Origin: Agarilytica sp045430345
Lineage (GTDB): Bacteria; Pseudomonadota; Gammaproteobacteria; Pseudomonadales; Cellvibrionaceae
NCBI GenBank assembly: GCA_045430345.1
Contig: JAILXT010000005.1
Span: 124,001-188,000, forward strand
Reading direction: 5' to 3'
Length of the DNA stretch: 64,000 bases
Part shown: one piece after another, positions 26,760-36,479 of the stretch
Layout of the letters: the number at the start of each line of letters is the position of its first letter
Numbering within the stretch: the stretch's first letter is position 1
Made by a program: the position numbers and the translations under genes
Notes under the pieces: generated by a model
What the model was told of the DNA's origin: nothing
Seen by the model: the letters and a program-made list of their open reading frames with translations, nothing else
Database searches by the model: none

Positions 26760-27748
26760 TTAGACACCCTCAAACTCACTTCACCCCCGACGTGGGTCTG
26801 CTCTTCACCAGCAACAGATATCCTGAGCGCACCCGAGGCATCCACCCCAAGCATTGTGCCTTCTGTTTTTTGCGAGGGAGAGCTTAAAACGACGTCGCAA
26901 CCAACATGATGACAAAGCGATTCCCACTCCTCACGATAGAACGAAAAGCCTTTCGACTCATACGTGCTGACGAGGGGAAAGAGCTGCGCCAATAGTGACG
27001 CAGCAATCTCGTTTCGCTTGGGAACCCGAGCAGATAACCCATTGAGATCCGCCCAAGGCTGCTCAACCGCACCCATCACTGACTCACTCATCTGCACATT
27101 TAACCCAATCCCAATTATCGCCTGGCATTGCCCACTGACATCCCCTGCGATTTCAATCAGCACGCCGCCCAATTTCGCCTCACCCACCAAAATATCGTTA
27201 GGCCATTTCAACGACGCGCCTTCAATCCCAAGCCCCCGAATTGCTTTTACTACAGCAACACCAACCGCCAAACTTAAGCCCTCCATCGCCGCTATACCCG
27301 TCTCGAAACACCAAGACAGCGATAGATAAATATTCTGAGCAAAGGGACTTTGCCATACTCGACCACGTCGACCACGACCCGCCGTTTGCATTTCCGCCAA
27401 ACAAACACTGGCATTGGCACAGCCACCAACTGAATTAATCTGATCCAATAAAAATTGATTTGTTGAGGCCACCTCTGGCAACACAGAAATCTGAGAAAAA
27501 GCATCTGCAATAGCGGGAGGCAAAAAACCACAAATCAACGACTCATCTAAAAAATCAACGCCGCCGCTCACGCAATATCCCTTACCTCGAGTCCGCTCTA
27601 TCTTTAAACCAAGATCCGACATGCTTTCGAGTATTTTCCAAACCGCGGCCCGACTAATGCCTAACGACTCACCCAAGTGCTCACCAGAATGGAACCCGCC
27701 ATCGGCCATCAGCTTTAACAAGGCAAGTGATTGTGTATTTATAGACAT
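26756..27748 (-). CDS. birA: Bifunctional biotin ligase / biotin operon repressor BirA
   Basis: A 330-residue protein with an N-terminal winged helix (about 1-62, LALLKLMADGGFHSGEHLGE...ISRAAVWKILES) and a biotin-protein ligase core containing GRGRRGRVW and KWPNDILV. The C-terminal SH3-like domain ends TLRVSK-like. It attaches biotin to acetyl-CoA carboxylase and represses biotin genes. It is followed by coaX with a 4-base overlap and preceded by alr by 8 bases, so alr-birA-coaX is probably one operon. Confidence 0.95.
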   Translation of the reverse strand: MSINTQSLALLKLMADGGFHSGEHLGESLGISRAAVWKILESMSDLGLKIERTRGKGYCVSGGVDFLDESLICGFLPPAIADAFSQISVLPEVASTNQFLLDQINSVGGCANASVCLAEMQTAGRGRRGRVWQSPFAQNIYLSLSWCFETGIAAMEGLSLAVGVAVVKAIRGLGIEGASLKWPNDILVGEAKLGGVLIEIAGDVSGQCQAIIGIGLNVQMSESVMGAVEQPWADLNGLSARVPKRNEIAASLLAQLFPLVSTYESKGFSFYREEWESLCHHVGCDVVLSSPSQKTEGTMLGVDASGALRISVAGEEQTHVGGEVSLRVSK

Positions 27749-27756
27749 AAGATTTT

Positions 27757-28860
27757 CTATTCGATATAACAGCGCTGATAACGCGCACCTAAAGAAGTCA
27801 AGATTTCGTAACTGATTGTTGATGCCGCTGAAGCCATATCATCGATGGAAATATTATTACCCAGGATTTCTATCGTGGCAGTTAAACTCAGCGCATTCTT
27901 TTCAACCACCTCAGTAACATCAAACAATGTAGAGTCCATCGAAACCCTTCCAACAATCGGCACTTTACAACCTGCCAAGTAACCCCAGCCATGATTACCC
28001 AAGCTACGCAGGATACCATCTGCATAACCGCCAGACACCACGGCAATATAGCGCTCACTATCAAAACATTGCGTGGCCCCATAACCAACACACTCACCAA
28101 CAGGCAAGTGCCTCACTTGAATAATGGGAAGATTTAAGCCCACAACCGGTTTCATCGGGTTATTTTCTTGACCGGGGTTACCACCGTATAGCGCTATGCC
28201 TGGCCGCACAATATCCCAATGGACGGATTCACCTATAAACACCCCAGCAGAATTTGCCAACGTGTATTGAACGTGAATATTTTTATCATTGAGCTGCTTT
28301 TGTAATTTTTCAAAGCGCTGTATTTGTTTTTGATTTAGAGGGTGGCCACTTTCATCGGCACATGCAAAATGCGACATAAGAAAACGGATTTTGGCCTGCT
28401 CAAACAGCGTCTCATCCTGCAGCGCGCGCTCAAATTCAGCGAGCTCTATTCCTAAGCGCCCCATTCCCGTATTCACCTTCAGTACCGCACGCGCTTCTGG
28501 GCATGATTTTGCCTCAGACGCCCAACGTAACAGCATATCGAAAGACACGATAACAGGGATGAATCCTCGCCTTATAAACTCCTGCTCTGCACCAGGGTTA
28601 CACCCCGTCAAAACAAAAATATCAGCATCCGGCCCAATGAGCGATTTCAGCTGCTGCGCTTCTTTTAAATTGGAAACAAAAAAGTCTCGACACCCCAAAC
28701 CATAGATTTTAGGCGCGATGCGGTCGACCCCCAGGCCATAAGCATTCGCCTTCACCACCGCCCCACAAGAAACATCATCCGATACATGCGATTTAATATA
28801 ACGCCAATTCTCAGCAATCGCATGCAGGTCTACAGTCAGTTCTCCGGTGGGATACGCCAC
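27757..28860 (-). CDS. alr: Alanine racemase
   Basis: PLP enzyme interconverting L- and D-alanine for peptidoglycan. The PLP lysine is K37 in CGAVVKANAYGLG, and the second catalytic Tyr lies in CVGYGATQCF. I prefer the GTG at 28860 (GGAG nine bases upstream, 367 residues). An ATG at 28869 abuts that GGAG directly, and a TTG at 28875 is also in frame, so the start is uncertain by five residues. It heads the alr-birA-coaX run. Confidence 0.92.
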   Translation of the reverse strand: MAYPTGELTVDLHAIAENWRYIKSHVSDDVSCGAVVKANAYGLGVDRIAPKIYGLGCRDFFVSNLKEAQQLKSLIGPDADIFVLTGCNPGAEQEFIRRGFIPVIVSFDMLLRWASEAKSCPEARAVLKVNTGMGRLGIELAEFERALQDETLFEQAKIRFLMSHFACADESGHPLNQKQIQRFEKLQKQLNDKNIHVQYTLANSAGVFIGESVHWDIVRPGIALYGGNPGQENNPMKPVVGLNLPIIQVRHLPVGECVGYGATQCFDSERYIAVVSGGYADGILRSLGNHGWGYLAGCKVPIVGRVSMDSTLFDVTEVVEKNALSLTATIEILGNNISIDDMASAASTISYEILTSLGARYQRCYIE

Positions 28861-28952
28861 GTGATACATCTCCAATTTTCTTTATTGTGGTAGAAGTGTA
28901 AGCGCGAAGGAGGGGCTTGTCCCATTCGAACGATGAAAATAGCGACAAAAAT

Positions 28953-28987
28953 AAAAAACCCTCTGCCGACACAAAATCAACAGAGGG
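28953..28987 (-). terminator. Intrinsic terminator after aspS
   Basis: On the minus strand CCCTCTG / CAGAGGG (perfect 7-bp stem, 15-base loop) is followed by TTTTTTATTTTT, about 44 bases after the aspS stop. Confidence 0.85.
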
Positions 28988-29030
28988 CCATTAATTACCA
29001 TTTAAGCCAACCAGCAATATACCTAAAGCA

Positions 29031-30824
29031 CTACTGCCCTTCGGCTTTTACAGCTTCCGGCGCAGGCTTTTTCGCTCGTAGACGAAGATTTAGCTCTTCC
29101 AACTGTTTCGACTCAACGCCACCAGGCGCATCCGTCATAACGCATGCTGCAGTCTGCGTTTTAGGGAAAGCGATCACATCACGAATGGACTCAGACCCTG
29201 TCATAAGCATGATGAGACGATCCAAACCGAAAGCTAGGCCACCATGAGGGGGCGCACCGTATTTAAGCGCGTCGAGAAGGAAGCCAAACTTCTCCCTTTG
29301 CTCTTCTTCAGAAATCCCCAAGACCTCAAACACCACTTCCTGCATATCTTGCTGATGAATACGAATCGACCCACCGCCAAGTTCAGTCCCATTGAGCACC
29401 ATATCGTATGCACGAGATAGTGCTTTTTCCGGCTCAGCCTTAAGCGCTTCAACTGAACACGACGGTGCGGTAAACGGATGATGCAATGCCGTTAAGCCAC
29501 CTTCAATCTCTTCAAACATTGGGAAATCGACCACCCATAAAGGCGACCATTCTGCAGTATAAAGATCTAGGTCCTCACCAAGCTTACAACGCAAAGCGCC
29601 TAAGGCCTCCGTCACAACTTTTGCTTTATCAGCACCGAAGAAAATCAAATCGCCATCTTCTGCACCAACACGATCCAAAATAGCCTGAATCACATCTGCG
29701 GGTAAAAACTTAACAATGGGCGACTGCAAACCACCTTCCAGATCAGACTTATCGTTAACCTTGATGTAGGCCAAGCCTTTCGCACCATAAATACTCACAT
29801 ATTTTGTGTACGCATCAATTTTCTTACGTGGAATTGCACCGCCGTTAGGTACACGCATCGCTGTGACACGGCCTTTAGGGTCTTTGGCTGGACCAGAAAA
29901 GACTTTAAACTCCACATCAGCCATTAAATCTTTGATTTCCACCAGCTCTAAAGGAATACGCAAATCAGGCTTATCTGAGCCATACTTCTCTATCGCTTCA
30001 GAGTACGGCATACGAGGAAACTCGCCCAACTCAACGCCATTCATTTCTTTAAAGATCAATCGAATCATGTCTTCTGTAATTGACATAATCTGCTCTTCAT
30101 CAAGAAATGAAGTTTCTAAATCGATTTGTGTAAATTCAGGCTGACGATCCGCACGAAGATCTTCATCGCGGAAACATTTCGCGATTTGGTAATAACGGTC
30201 GAAACCTGAAACCATCAACAACTGTTTAAATAATTGAGGCGATTGAGGAAGCGCAAAAAATTTATTTTCGTGAGTACGCGAAGGCACTAAATAATCACGA
30301 GCGCCCTCTGGCGTAGCACGCGTCAATATGGGGGTTTCAATATCTAAAAACCCTTGATCATCCAAATAATTACGAACAGCATTCGTCACCTTCGAGCGGA
30401 AACGTAAGTTGTCTTGCATTTTTTCACGACGAAGATCCATGTAGCGATATGTCAAACGAACATCTTCGCCCACATTCGTATGGGAATCCAACTGAAACGG
30501 TGGCGTTTCTGCCGTATTGAGAATCTCAATCTCAGTGCCGTACACTTCCACCGCACCTGTCGCCATATTCGCATTAACGGTAGCCTCTGAACGCGCACGC
30601 ACCTTACCCTTAACAGACAAAACGAATTCCGTACGTACCTTATCAGCAAGCGCAAAATTCGCTTCATTATCAGGATCAAACACCACCTGAATAATGCCTT
30701 CACGATCTCGTAAATCAATAAAAATGACCCCACCGTGATCACGACGACGATCAACCCAGCCACACAAGGAGACTTCTTGATCAATGTTTGAGGTGTTTAA
30801 CTCACCACAATAAACGCTGCGCAT
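29031..30824 (-). CDS. aspS: Aspartyl-tRNA synthetase
   Basis: A 597-residue class II synthetase with the OB-fold anticodon domain (1-110), motif 2 in FRDEDLRADRQPEFTQID, the bacterial GAD insertion (about 290-420) and motif 3 GLAFGLDRLIMLM. This is the bacterial-type AspRS. AAGGA lies upstream of the ATG. It follows the FmdB-like gene by 20 bases, the usual fmdB-aspS arrangement. Confidence 0.96.
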   Translation of the reverse strand: MRSVYCGELNTSNIDQEVSLCGWVDRRRDHGGVIFIDLRDREGIIQVVFDPDNEANFALADKVRTEFVLSVKGKVRARSEATVNANMATGAVEVYGTEIEILNTAETPPFQLDSHTNVGEDVRLTYRYMDLRREKMQDNLRFRSKVTNAVRNYLDDQGFLDIETPILTRATPEGARDYLVPSRTHENKFFALPQSPQLFKQLLMVSGFDRYYQIAKCFRDEDLRADRQPEFTQIDLETSFLDEEQIMSITEDMIRLIFKEMNGVELGEFPRMPYSEAIEKYGSDKPDLRIPLELVEIKDLMADVEFKVFSGPAKDPKGRVTAMRVPNGGAIPRKKIDAYTKYVSIYGAKGLAYIKVNDKSDLEGGLQSPIVKFLPADVIQAILDRVGAEDGDLIFFGADKAKVVTEALGALRCKLGEDLDLYTAEWSPLWVVDFPMFEEIEGGLTALHHPFTAPSCSVEALKAEPEKALSRAYDMVLNGTELGGGSIRIHQQDMQEVVFEVLGISEEEQREKFGFLLDALKYGAPPHGGLAFGLDRLIMLMTGSESIRDVIAFPKTQTAACVMTDAPGGVESKQLEELNLRLRAKKPAPEAVKAEGQ

Positions 30825-30844
30825 GGCAATGTTCCTTAAATGCT

Positions 30845-31123
30845 TTATTTGTTAGAAGACTCAGTTTTTTTACCTTCAGAGGACGGCTTTTTGCTGTCAC
30901 CAGCCCCGCTTTTATCCCCTGACGCAAGATTCTTTTTATTCCCCGATTTAAAATCCGTTTCATACCAACCGCCGCCTTTCAAGCGAAACGCCGCAGCAGA
31001 GATCATTTTCTTTAACGAATCTTTACCGCACGACGGACAGTTCGTTAGAGGGGCATCGCTCATTTTCTGAAGCGCTTCGAGCTCATGCTCACACTGTTCA
31101 CACTGGTACTCATAGATTGGCAT
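30845..31123 (-). CDS. FmdB-family zinc-ribbon protein
   Basis: A 92-residue protein starting MPIYEYQCEQCEHELEALQK with Cys 8, 11, 29 and 32, the CxxC...CxxC zinc ribbon of the FmdB/CxxC_CxxC_SSSS family. The Ser/Lys-rich tail (about 60-92) is low complexity. Its function is unproven; a regulatory or ribosome-linked role has been proposed for the family. GAGGAG precedes the ATG. It is the promoter-proximal gene of fmdB-aspS. Confidence 0.88.
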   Translation of the reverse strand: MPIYEYQCEQCEHELEALQKMSDAPLTNCPSCGKDSLKKMISAAAFRLKGGGWYETDFKSGNKKNLASGDKSGAGDSKKPSSEGKKTESSNK

Positions 31124-31542
31124 ATGACGACCAACTCCTCACTAAATCATATGGAATCGCATACCTTACCAACGGATAATCGACGGCAGGCAGAAAAAGG
31201 GCCGGCATTATACCCTAGAGAAGGGTGGACATGAAGACGTGACTTACGACGCCGAAACTCACGAAATACAGGGGTAACACACACTCATCAGCAGAACCAG
31301 AAGCAAACACCCTCGACAAGCAAGAACTCGGATCGAGTGATGGCCGTCACCTCCAAATATATGCACCTCCATAGATCCCTGCGCAGATAAGGGCAAGACA
31401 GGCGCCCCCAAAGAGGTACCCCTATTACCCACCAAAGTAAACGTTTTTTTATTGACATGAATAAAACTTTTAATCCGCCACAAGAAAAACGCACTTAATT
31501 TGAACAAATTGCAAAAAAACACTGTATTTATAGTGTTTTATA
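31124..31542. other. Intergenic region between fmdB-like and HU-like genes
   Basis: About 580 bases separate the FmdB-like ATG from the HU-like ATG. I see no coding signal in it; the short open frames lack family features. It should hold the fmdB-aspS promoter on the minus strand and, near its right end, the palindrome and promoter described separately. Confidence 0.5.
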
Positions 31543-31571
31543 TTGCTTACGATGAATTAATACACTATATA
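31516..31571 (+). promoter_or_regulatory. Promoter and adjacent palindrome upstream of the HU-like gene
   Basis: TTGCTT (31543-31548) and TATATA (31566-31571) are exactly 17 bases apart. Four bases upstream lies an inverted repeat, AAAACACT / AGTGTTTT (31516-31523 and 31532-31539), a plausible operator or UP-like site. If used, the transcript has an untranslated leader of about 125-130 bases. Confidence 0.6.
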
Positions 31572-31705
31572 TACGCACAATGACCGATGATAATGGAACC
31601 ATCCAGTCTTTAACATTACATCGTCTAAAGCTGGGGGATGTGGACAAACCTCCACACCACTGTCGTAACGCATTACTACTAGTAAAAATAAGATCGAGGA
31701 ATATT

Positions 31706-32128
31706 ATGGCTGCACGTAAATCACCAGCTAAAAAAGCTGCACCTAAGAAAGCTGCTGCGAAGAAAGCCCCAGCTAAAAAAGCTGCTGCTAAAGCTGCCCC
31801 TGTTAAAAAAATCAAAGCAATTCGTGAACGCTACTCAAAAACTCAAATATTGAACCAAATTTCCGAGAATACAGAGCTATCTCGCAAACAAGTTCAATCA
31901 GTACTTGATGAGCTTACCGATATCATTGAAGGCCACACGATGAAGCGCAGCTGCGGAGAATTCGTTCTTCCCGGCCTACTTAAGATTGTGACGGTGAAGA
32001 AGCCTGCTAAAAAGGCACGTAAAGGCATCAACCCCTTTACTGGTGAAGAAACCATGTTTGCGGCTAAACCAGCCAGCATCGCGGTTAAAATTCGCCCACT
32101 TAAGAAGCTTAAGGAAATGGCTGAGTAA
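31706..32128 (+). CDS. HU-like nucleoid DNA-binding protein with Ala/Lys-rich N-terminal tail
   Basis: The 140-residue protein has a histone H1-like tail of AKKAA/PAKK repeats (about 2-34) followed by an HU/IHF fold. The HU part runs from about residue 40, with ELSRKQVQSVLDELTDIIEG, GEFVLPGLLKIVTV and KGINPFTGEETMFAAKPAS. Proteins of this design occur in Pseudomonas and marine relatives and are thought to condense DNA. I start at the ATG at 31706 with GAGG eight bases upstream; the frame stays open for 42 codons further but that part is not protein-like. A strong terminator follows. Confidence 0.88.
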   Translation: MAARKSPAKKAAPKKAAAKKAPAKKAAAKAAPVKKIKAIRERYSKTQILNQISENTELSRKQVQSVLDELTDIIEGHTMKRSCGEFVLPGLLKIVTVKKPAKKARKGINPFTGEETMFAAKPASIAVKIRPLKKLKEMAE

Positions 32129-32153
32129 CCCATACTCACCCAACGCCAAAAGC

Positions 32154-32183
32154 AAAAACCCGCTGTTTAAGCGGGTTTTTTTA
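32154..32183 (+). terminator. Intrinsic terminator after the HU-like gene
   Basis: AACCCGC / GCGGGTT with a 7-base loop is followed by seven T residues, 26 bases after the stop. The 5' flank is A-rich, so it may also serve the HIT gene reading from the other side. Confidence 0.9.
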
Positions 32184-32205
32184 TGGACGACCGTTAAATG
32201 TATGT

Positions 32206-32670
32206 TTACGGCGTAAACGTAGCGGAGGATGAACTTCGCCCTACACCACACTCGGCCTCAAAACCTTCCCCAACGAGCGATGCATGTAAGCGGTTGAGCC
32301 GCTCCGCCAGCACATCATCTTCATACGCTTTAGCCTCTCCTGCGCCCCATACGGCTTTTGGCCACGCAGAATCCCCCTCAAAGCGTGCCACATGGTGCAC
32401 ATGCAATTGAGGGACAATGTTACCTAACGCCGCGATATTCATCGTTATTGGCGCAAATAATGACGTCATCACTTCCGACAAGTGGGAGGACTCTCTAATC
32501 AGCTGTAATTGATCATCTTCAGCGAGGTGATGAATTTCCCTCATGCTTTCCCGCTTTGGTACAAGAATCACCCATGGGTAATTCGCATCTTTGTGAAGCA
32601 GCACCAAGCTCAGGTTAAACTGCCCTACTTCAATCGTATCTTTTTTCAACTGCTCATGAAGTTCAAACAT
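32206..32670 (-). CDS. HIT-family hydrolase
   Basis: A 154-residue protein with the histidine-triad region QLHVHHVARF (about 89-98), where the middle His acts on a nucleoside phosphate substrate. The neighbouring DSAWPKAVWG is typical of the gammaproteobacterial HIT proteins of this length. The exact substrate is unknown. It is convergent with the HU-like gene and divergent from proS. Confidence 0.85.
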   Translation of the reverse strand: MFELHEQLKKDTIEVGQFNLSLVLLHKDANYPWVILVPKRESMREIHHLAEDDQLQLIRESSHLSEVMTSLFAPITMNIAALGNIVPQLHVHHVARFEGDSAWPKAVWGAGEAKAYEDDVLAERLNRLHASLVGEGFEAECGVGRSSSSATFTP

Positions 32671-32809
32671 AAGGTTTCCTCTAACAAGTCTTACGCCTTA
32701 GAATACACCCGCGTTATCGCTTTAAGCCTCCAATGCCAAGCTGATAACCCCAGACATCACTAAAACACTACTTATTCATTATAGATAACAGTTCACACCA
32801 AGGGTTCCC

Positions 32810-34531
32810 ATGCGCGCCAGCCAATTTCTTATCGCCACAAAAAAAGAAACACCTTCAGACGCCGAAGTCATTAGCCACCAGTTAATGCTTCGCGCAGGCC
32901 TTATCCGAAAAATGGCATCGGGCTTATATAACTGGCTACCTCTGGGATTACGCGCATTACGGAAAGTAGAAGGTATTGTACGTGAAGAAATGAACAAGAC
33001 TGGCGCCCAAGAAGTGCTCATGCCGGTTGTACAACCAGCAGAACTTTGGGAAGAGTCTAAGCGTTGGGGCGAATACGGTCCTGAGCTTTTACGTATCAAA
33101 GACCGTCATCAGCGAGAGTTTTGCTTGGGCCCCACTCATGAAGAAGTGATCACAGACCTCGTCCGCAATGAAGTCAGCAGCTATAAACAGCTCCCTAAAA
33201 GCTTTTATCAGATCCAAACCAAATTCCGCGACGAAGTACGCCCACGCTTTGGCGTAATGCGCTCCCGCGAGTTTATTATGAAGGACGCGTATTCATTCCA
33301 CACATCGCAAGAATGCCTGCAAGACACCTACGAAGTCATGCATCAAGCCTACTGCAATATATTCGACCGTATTGGGCTCGATTACCGCCCCGTACTAGCA
33401 GACACAGGCTCCATTGGTGGCTCCGCTTCCCACGAGTTCCACGTTCTGGCCGATAGCGGTGAAGATGACATTGCCTTTAGTAGCGACAGCGACTTTGCTG
33501 CAAACGTTGAATTGGCTGAGGCCCTAGCACCAACGCCAAGCGATGTGTCAGCCCTTCCCATGGAAGAAGTGGCCACGCCAGGCAAAAAGAGCATCGAGGA
33601 AGTTTCCGCATTTCTTAACGTGCCAGCGCAAGACACAATCAAAACACTGATCGTTCACGGAACTGCAGAAGAGGGCGAAACGGCGCCGCTTGTAGCACTT
33701 GTGCTCCGCGGTGATCATACACTCAATGAAATCAAAGCTGAGAAGTTAGCGCTTGTTGCATCCCCCCTAACTTTTGCGGATGAGGCGCGCATCAAAACAG
33801 AACTCGGCGCTGAAGTAGGATCCCTCGGTCCTGTTGGCTTGGATATTCCCGTTATCGTCGATCGTGCTGCTGCGGCCCTGCGAAACTTCGTCTGCGGCGC
33901 CAACAAAACCGACGCGCATTTCGTCAACACCAACTGGGCAACAAATGCAAACAGCCAGCACGTAGAAGACCTTCGTAATGTAGAAGTTGGCGACCCTAGC
34001 CCTTGTGGTAAAGGCTCTATCGAAATCAAACGCGGTATAGAAGTTGGCCATATATTCCAACTAGGAACGAAATACTCCGAGGCAATGAACGCAACCGTGC
34101 TCGATGAAAACGGTAAAGCAAAAACCATGGTCATGGGCTGCTACGGTATTGGTGTTACACGCATTATTGCCGCTGCCATCGAGCAGAACCACGATGACAA
34201 TGGCATTATATGGCCCTCCAGTATTGCGCCGTTTTCTGTGGCGATCGTTCCGATTAATATGCACAAATCAGAAGAGGTCAAAAACGAATGCGAGCGCTTA
34301 TATCAAGCGCTTTCCTCTAAAGGATTTGACGTATTGCTCATGGACGAAGCAAAAGCGCGCCTAGGCGGTATGCTGGCCGATGTCGAGCTGATGGGTATCC
34401 CCCATCGTCTCGTCGTCGGTGATCGCGGACTTAAGGAAGGCAATATTGAATATAAAGGCCGAAGCGACGAAGACAACCAGCAAATCCCTCAAAATACTGT
34501 GCTGGATTTTATTTGTCAGCAATTCGCATAA
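32810..34531 (+). CDS. proS: Prolyl-tRNA synthetase
   Basis: A 573-residue bacterial-type ProRS starting MRASQFLIATKKETPSDAEV. The class II core has motif 2 (FRDEVRPRFGVMRSREF). The editing insertion that clears mischarged Ala-tRNA(Pro) lies at about 220-400, and the C-terminal anticodon domain follows (about 470-573). The HIT gene is divergent upstream, and a transglycosylase starts 7 bases after the stop. Confidence 0.96.
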   Translation: MRASQFLIATKKETPSDAEVISHQLMLRAGLIRKMASGLYNWLPLGLRALRKVEGIVREEMNKTGAQEVLMPVVQPAELWEESKRWGEYGPELLRIKDRHQREFCLGPTHEEVITDLVRNEVSSYKQLPKSFYQIQTKFRDEVRPRFGVMRSREFIMKDAYSFHTSQECLQDTYEVMHQAYCNIFDRIGLDYRPVLADTGSIGGSASHEFHVLADSGEDDIAFSSDSDFAANVELAEALAPTPSDVSALPMEEVATPGKKSIEEVSAFLNVPAQDTIKTLIVHGTAEEGETAPLVALVLRGDHTLNEIKAEKLALVASPLTFADEARIKTELGAEVGSLGPVGLDIPVIVDRAAAALRNFVCGANKTDAHFVNTNWATNANSQHVEDLRNVEVGDPSPCGKGSIEIKRGIEVGHIFQLGTKYSEAMNATVLDENGKAKTMVMGCYGIGVTRIIAAAIEQNHDDNGIIWPSSIAPFSVAIVPINMHKSEEVKNECERLYQALSSKGFDVLLMDEAKARLGGMLADVELMGIPHRLVVGDRGLKEGNIEYKGRSDEDNQQIPQNTVLDFICQQFA

Positions 34532-34537
34532 ATCCTT

Positions 34538-35113
34538 ATGAAGCTCGCCACTCGTTCACTTCTTTTTTTTAGCGCACTGACAATCAGCAGTGCGCTAAAT
34601 GCTGTGGCTAACCCCACACCAGAAGTTGACCCTGAATTGCGCGCGAAGCTCATTAAAGTCATTTCCCAAACGGATAGCTTTAATGATCGTTTTGACGCTG
34701 AAGTTTGGTTAGTGCAAAAGTCAGGTGTACTCAAAAAGTTTGTGAAGAATCACGAAGAACGCCTCCTCATTCTTAAAGAAGTCCACCGAGCCTCCAAATC
34801 TGCAGACATCCCTCCCGAGTTTGTCCTCGCGGTTATCCAGATTGAAAGCCATTTTGACCGTTTTGCGATTTCCTCTGCAGGCGCACGCGGCATGATGCAG
34901 GTGATGCCCTTCTGGAAAAAAGAAATTGGACGAGAAAGCGATAATCTTATCGACCTTCGTACCAATCTTCGCTATGGCTGTACCATTCTTAAGCATTATT
35001 TGGATCGCGCCAAAGGCGATTGGAAAGAGGCTCTTGCGCGCTATAACGGTAGCTATGGGAAGTATTGGTATCCAGAAAAAGTGCTCGTTGCTTGGCAAAA
35101 GTACTGGCGATAA
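34538..35113 (+). CDS. Lytic transglycosylase (SLT-type) with signal peptide
   Basis: A 191-residue protein with a signal peptide (about 1-24, cleavage near NAVANP) and an SLT goose-lysozyme-like domain (about 85-185). The catalytic Glu is E103 in IQIESHFD, followed by SSAGARGMMQVMPFW and ARYNGSYGKYWYPEKV. It cleaves peptidoglycan in the periplasm. It directly follows proS, so it is probably cotranscribed. There is no clear Shine-Dalgarno. Confidence 0.9.
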   Translation: MKLATRSLLFFSALTISSALNAVANPTPEVDPELRAKLIKVISQTDSFNDRFDAEVWLVQKSGVLKKFVKNHEERLLILKEVHRASKSADIPPEFVLAVIQIESHFDRFAISSAGARGMMQVMPFWKKEIGRESDNLIDLRTNLRYGCTILKHYLDRAKGDWKEALARYNGSYGKYWYPEKVLVAWQKYWR

Positions 35114-35124
35114 CGCGATCATCA

Positions 35125-36408
35125 TTACTCGCGTTTAGTTAAAGCTCGCAACTCTTTCGCAATTAGCTGCATAGCACTATCAATCACTTCTTCACTCTGA
35201 CAGTAAGTCAACCTTACACACTGTTGAGCATGATCCCATTCCGGCGAACCGTCTGACGATAAACCAAAGAAAAAATGCGTGCCGTCCATAATCAACACTC
35301 CTTTTCCCTTCATGCGCTCGTATAATTGTGTTGAAGTAATAGGGAGTGACGGGAACCATAACCAAAGAAAAAAGGCGCCCTCAGGTTCATGAATTTTGTA
35401 ATCAATACCCGAAAAATGTTTTTTGATAGATGAGAGCGCGTAATCCCGACGTGTTCGATAAAAAGGCAGTAGGGTGTTTTTACACATCGCGGGCAACGCA
35501 TTACTTTCAAGTAAGGAAGTCATTAATACCGGCCCGAGGTTTCCGTTCGCTAAACTAATCACCGTATTCGCTTTTACAACCTGCTCAACGATTTCCTCCG
35601 GCCCGATAACGATACCCGTTCTGGCACCGGGCAAGCCCAATTTAGAACAACTTAATACATATATATTATTGTCGTAATAGGGCAAGGGCGCGGAATCGTA
35701 AACAATGCCAGGAAATGGATCTCCGTACGCACAATCAATAATCAACGGAATGCCCTGCTCTTGGGCCATAGCGCTGAGCTTATCGAGCTCGTCCAAGGAC
35801 AGCACATTACCCGTAGGGTTTGTCGGGCGAGAAACACATAAGGCGGCATCGCTATCGGATAATTCAAGCGCATCAAAATCGACGTGGTATTTAAATCGTT
35901 TATTCCCTGTATTCACAATACGAGGGGGGTAGCTGCGAAACACGCCTGCCTCGGTCGACTGATCAGAGTAACCTAAATATTCCGGCATCATGGGAAACAC
36001 TAGAGTGCGAGGTTGCTCACCCCCTTCACTGCTTTGATTCGTTTTTCCCGTGAGAAGATTAATCAAAATAAAAAACGCGGACTGACTACCATTGGTAATG
36101 GCGATATTTTTGGCACTAATGGACCAACCGAGCTGATCATTAATGTAATCCACCAAACGATCAATAAATATTTCAGAGCCCTGTGGCGATTGATACACAC
36201 CGATCAATTTATGAAGGCGTTCAGGATCACGTGCAATCGCGGATAGGTGATCCGCAACAAGGGATTCAAATTCAGGGACTTGGGCGGGATTCCCCCCGCC
36301 AAGAAAAAGAAGATCGGGATTGACGTTCAGGGCATCGCCAAGATCTTCCATCAGATCGACAATGGCTGCATCACCCGCGATTTTTTGACCAAAACGAGAG
36401 AGTTTCAT
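35125..36408 (-). CDS. avtA: Valine-pyruvate aminotransferase
   Basis: A 427-residue fold type I PLP aminotransferase. I start at the ATG at 36408 (MKLSRFGQKIAGDAAIVDLM), since E. coli AvtA begins the same way; the frame is open ten codons further. PLP-binding features are SRPTNPTGN and the Schiff-base Lys in SCSKLGLPGARTG. AvtA transfers amino groups between valine/alanine and keto acids. It is convergent with the transglycosylase gene, 11 bases away. Confidence 0.9.
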   Translation of the reverse strand: MKLSRFGQKIAGDAAIVDLMEDLGDALNVNPDLLFLGGGNPAQVPEFESLVADHLSAIARDPERLHKLIGVYQSPQGSEIFIDRLVDYINDQLGWSISAKNIAITNGSQSAFFILINLLTGKTNQSSEGGEQPRTLVFPMMPEYLGYSDQSTEAGVFRSYPPRIVNTGNKRFKYHVDFDALELSDSDAALCVSRPTNPTGNVLSLDELDKLSAMAQEQGIPLIIDCAYGDPFPGIVYDSAPLPYYDNNIYVLSCSKLGLPGARTGIVIGPEEIVEQVVKANTVISLANGNLGPVLMTSLLESNALPAMCKNTLLPFYRTRRDYALSSIKKHFSGIDYKIHEPEGAFFLWLWFPSLPITSTQLYERMKGKGVLIMDGTHFFFGLSSDGSPEWDHAQQCVRLTYCQSEEVIDSAMQLIAKELRALTKRE

Positions 36409-36479
36409 TTTACTATCCACAAAACGATACACGACCACCTAAGAACAAGGTGGCCGTCGTAAAAGTTCGAGATAATGGC

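Noticed and set aside
31580..31705. Upstream extension of the HU-like frame
   Set aside because: The extra 42 codons contain nothing HU-like, overlap the probable promoter leader, and the ATG at 31706 has a good ribosome-binding site.
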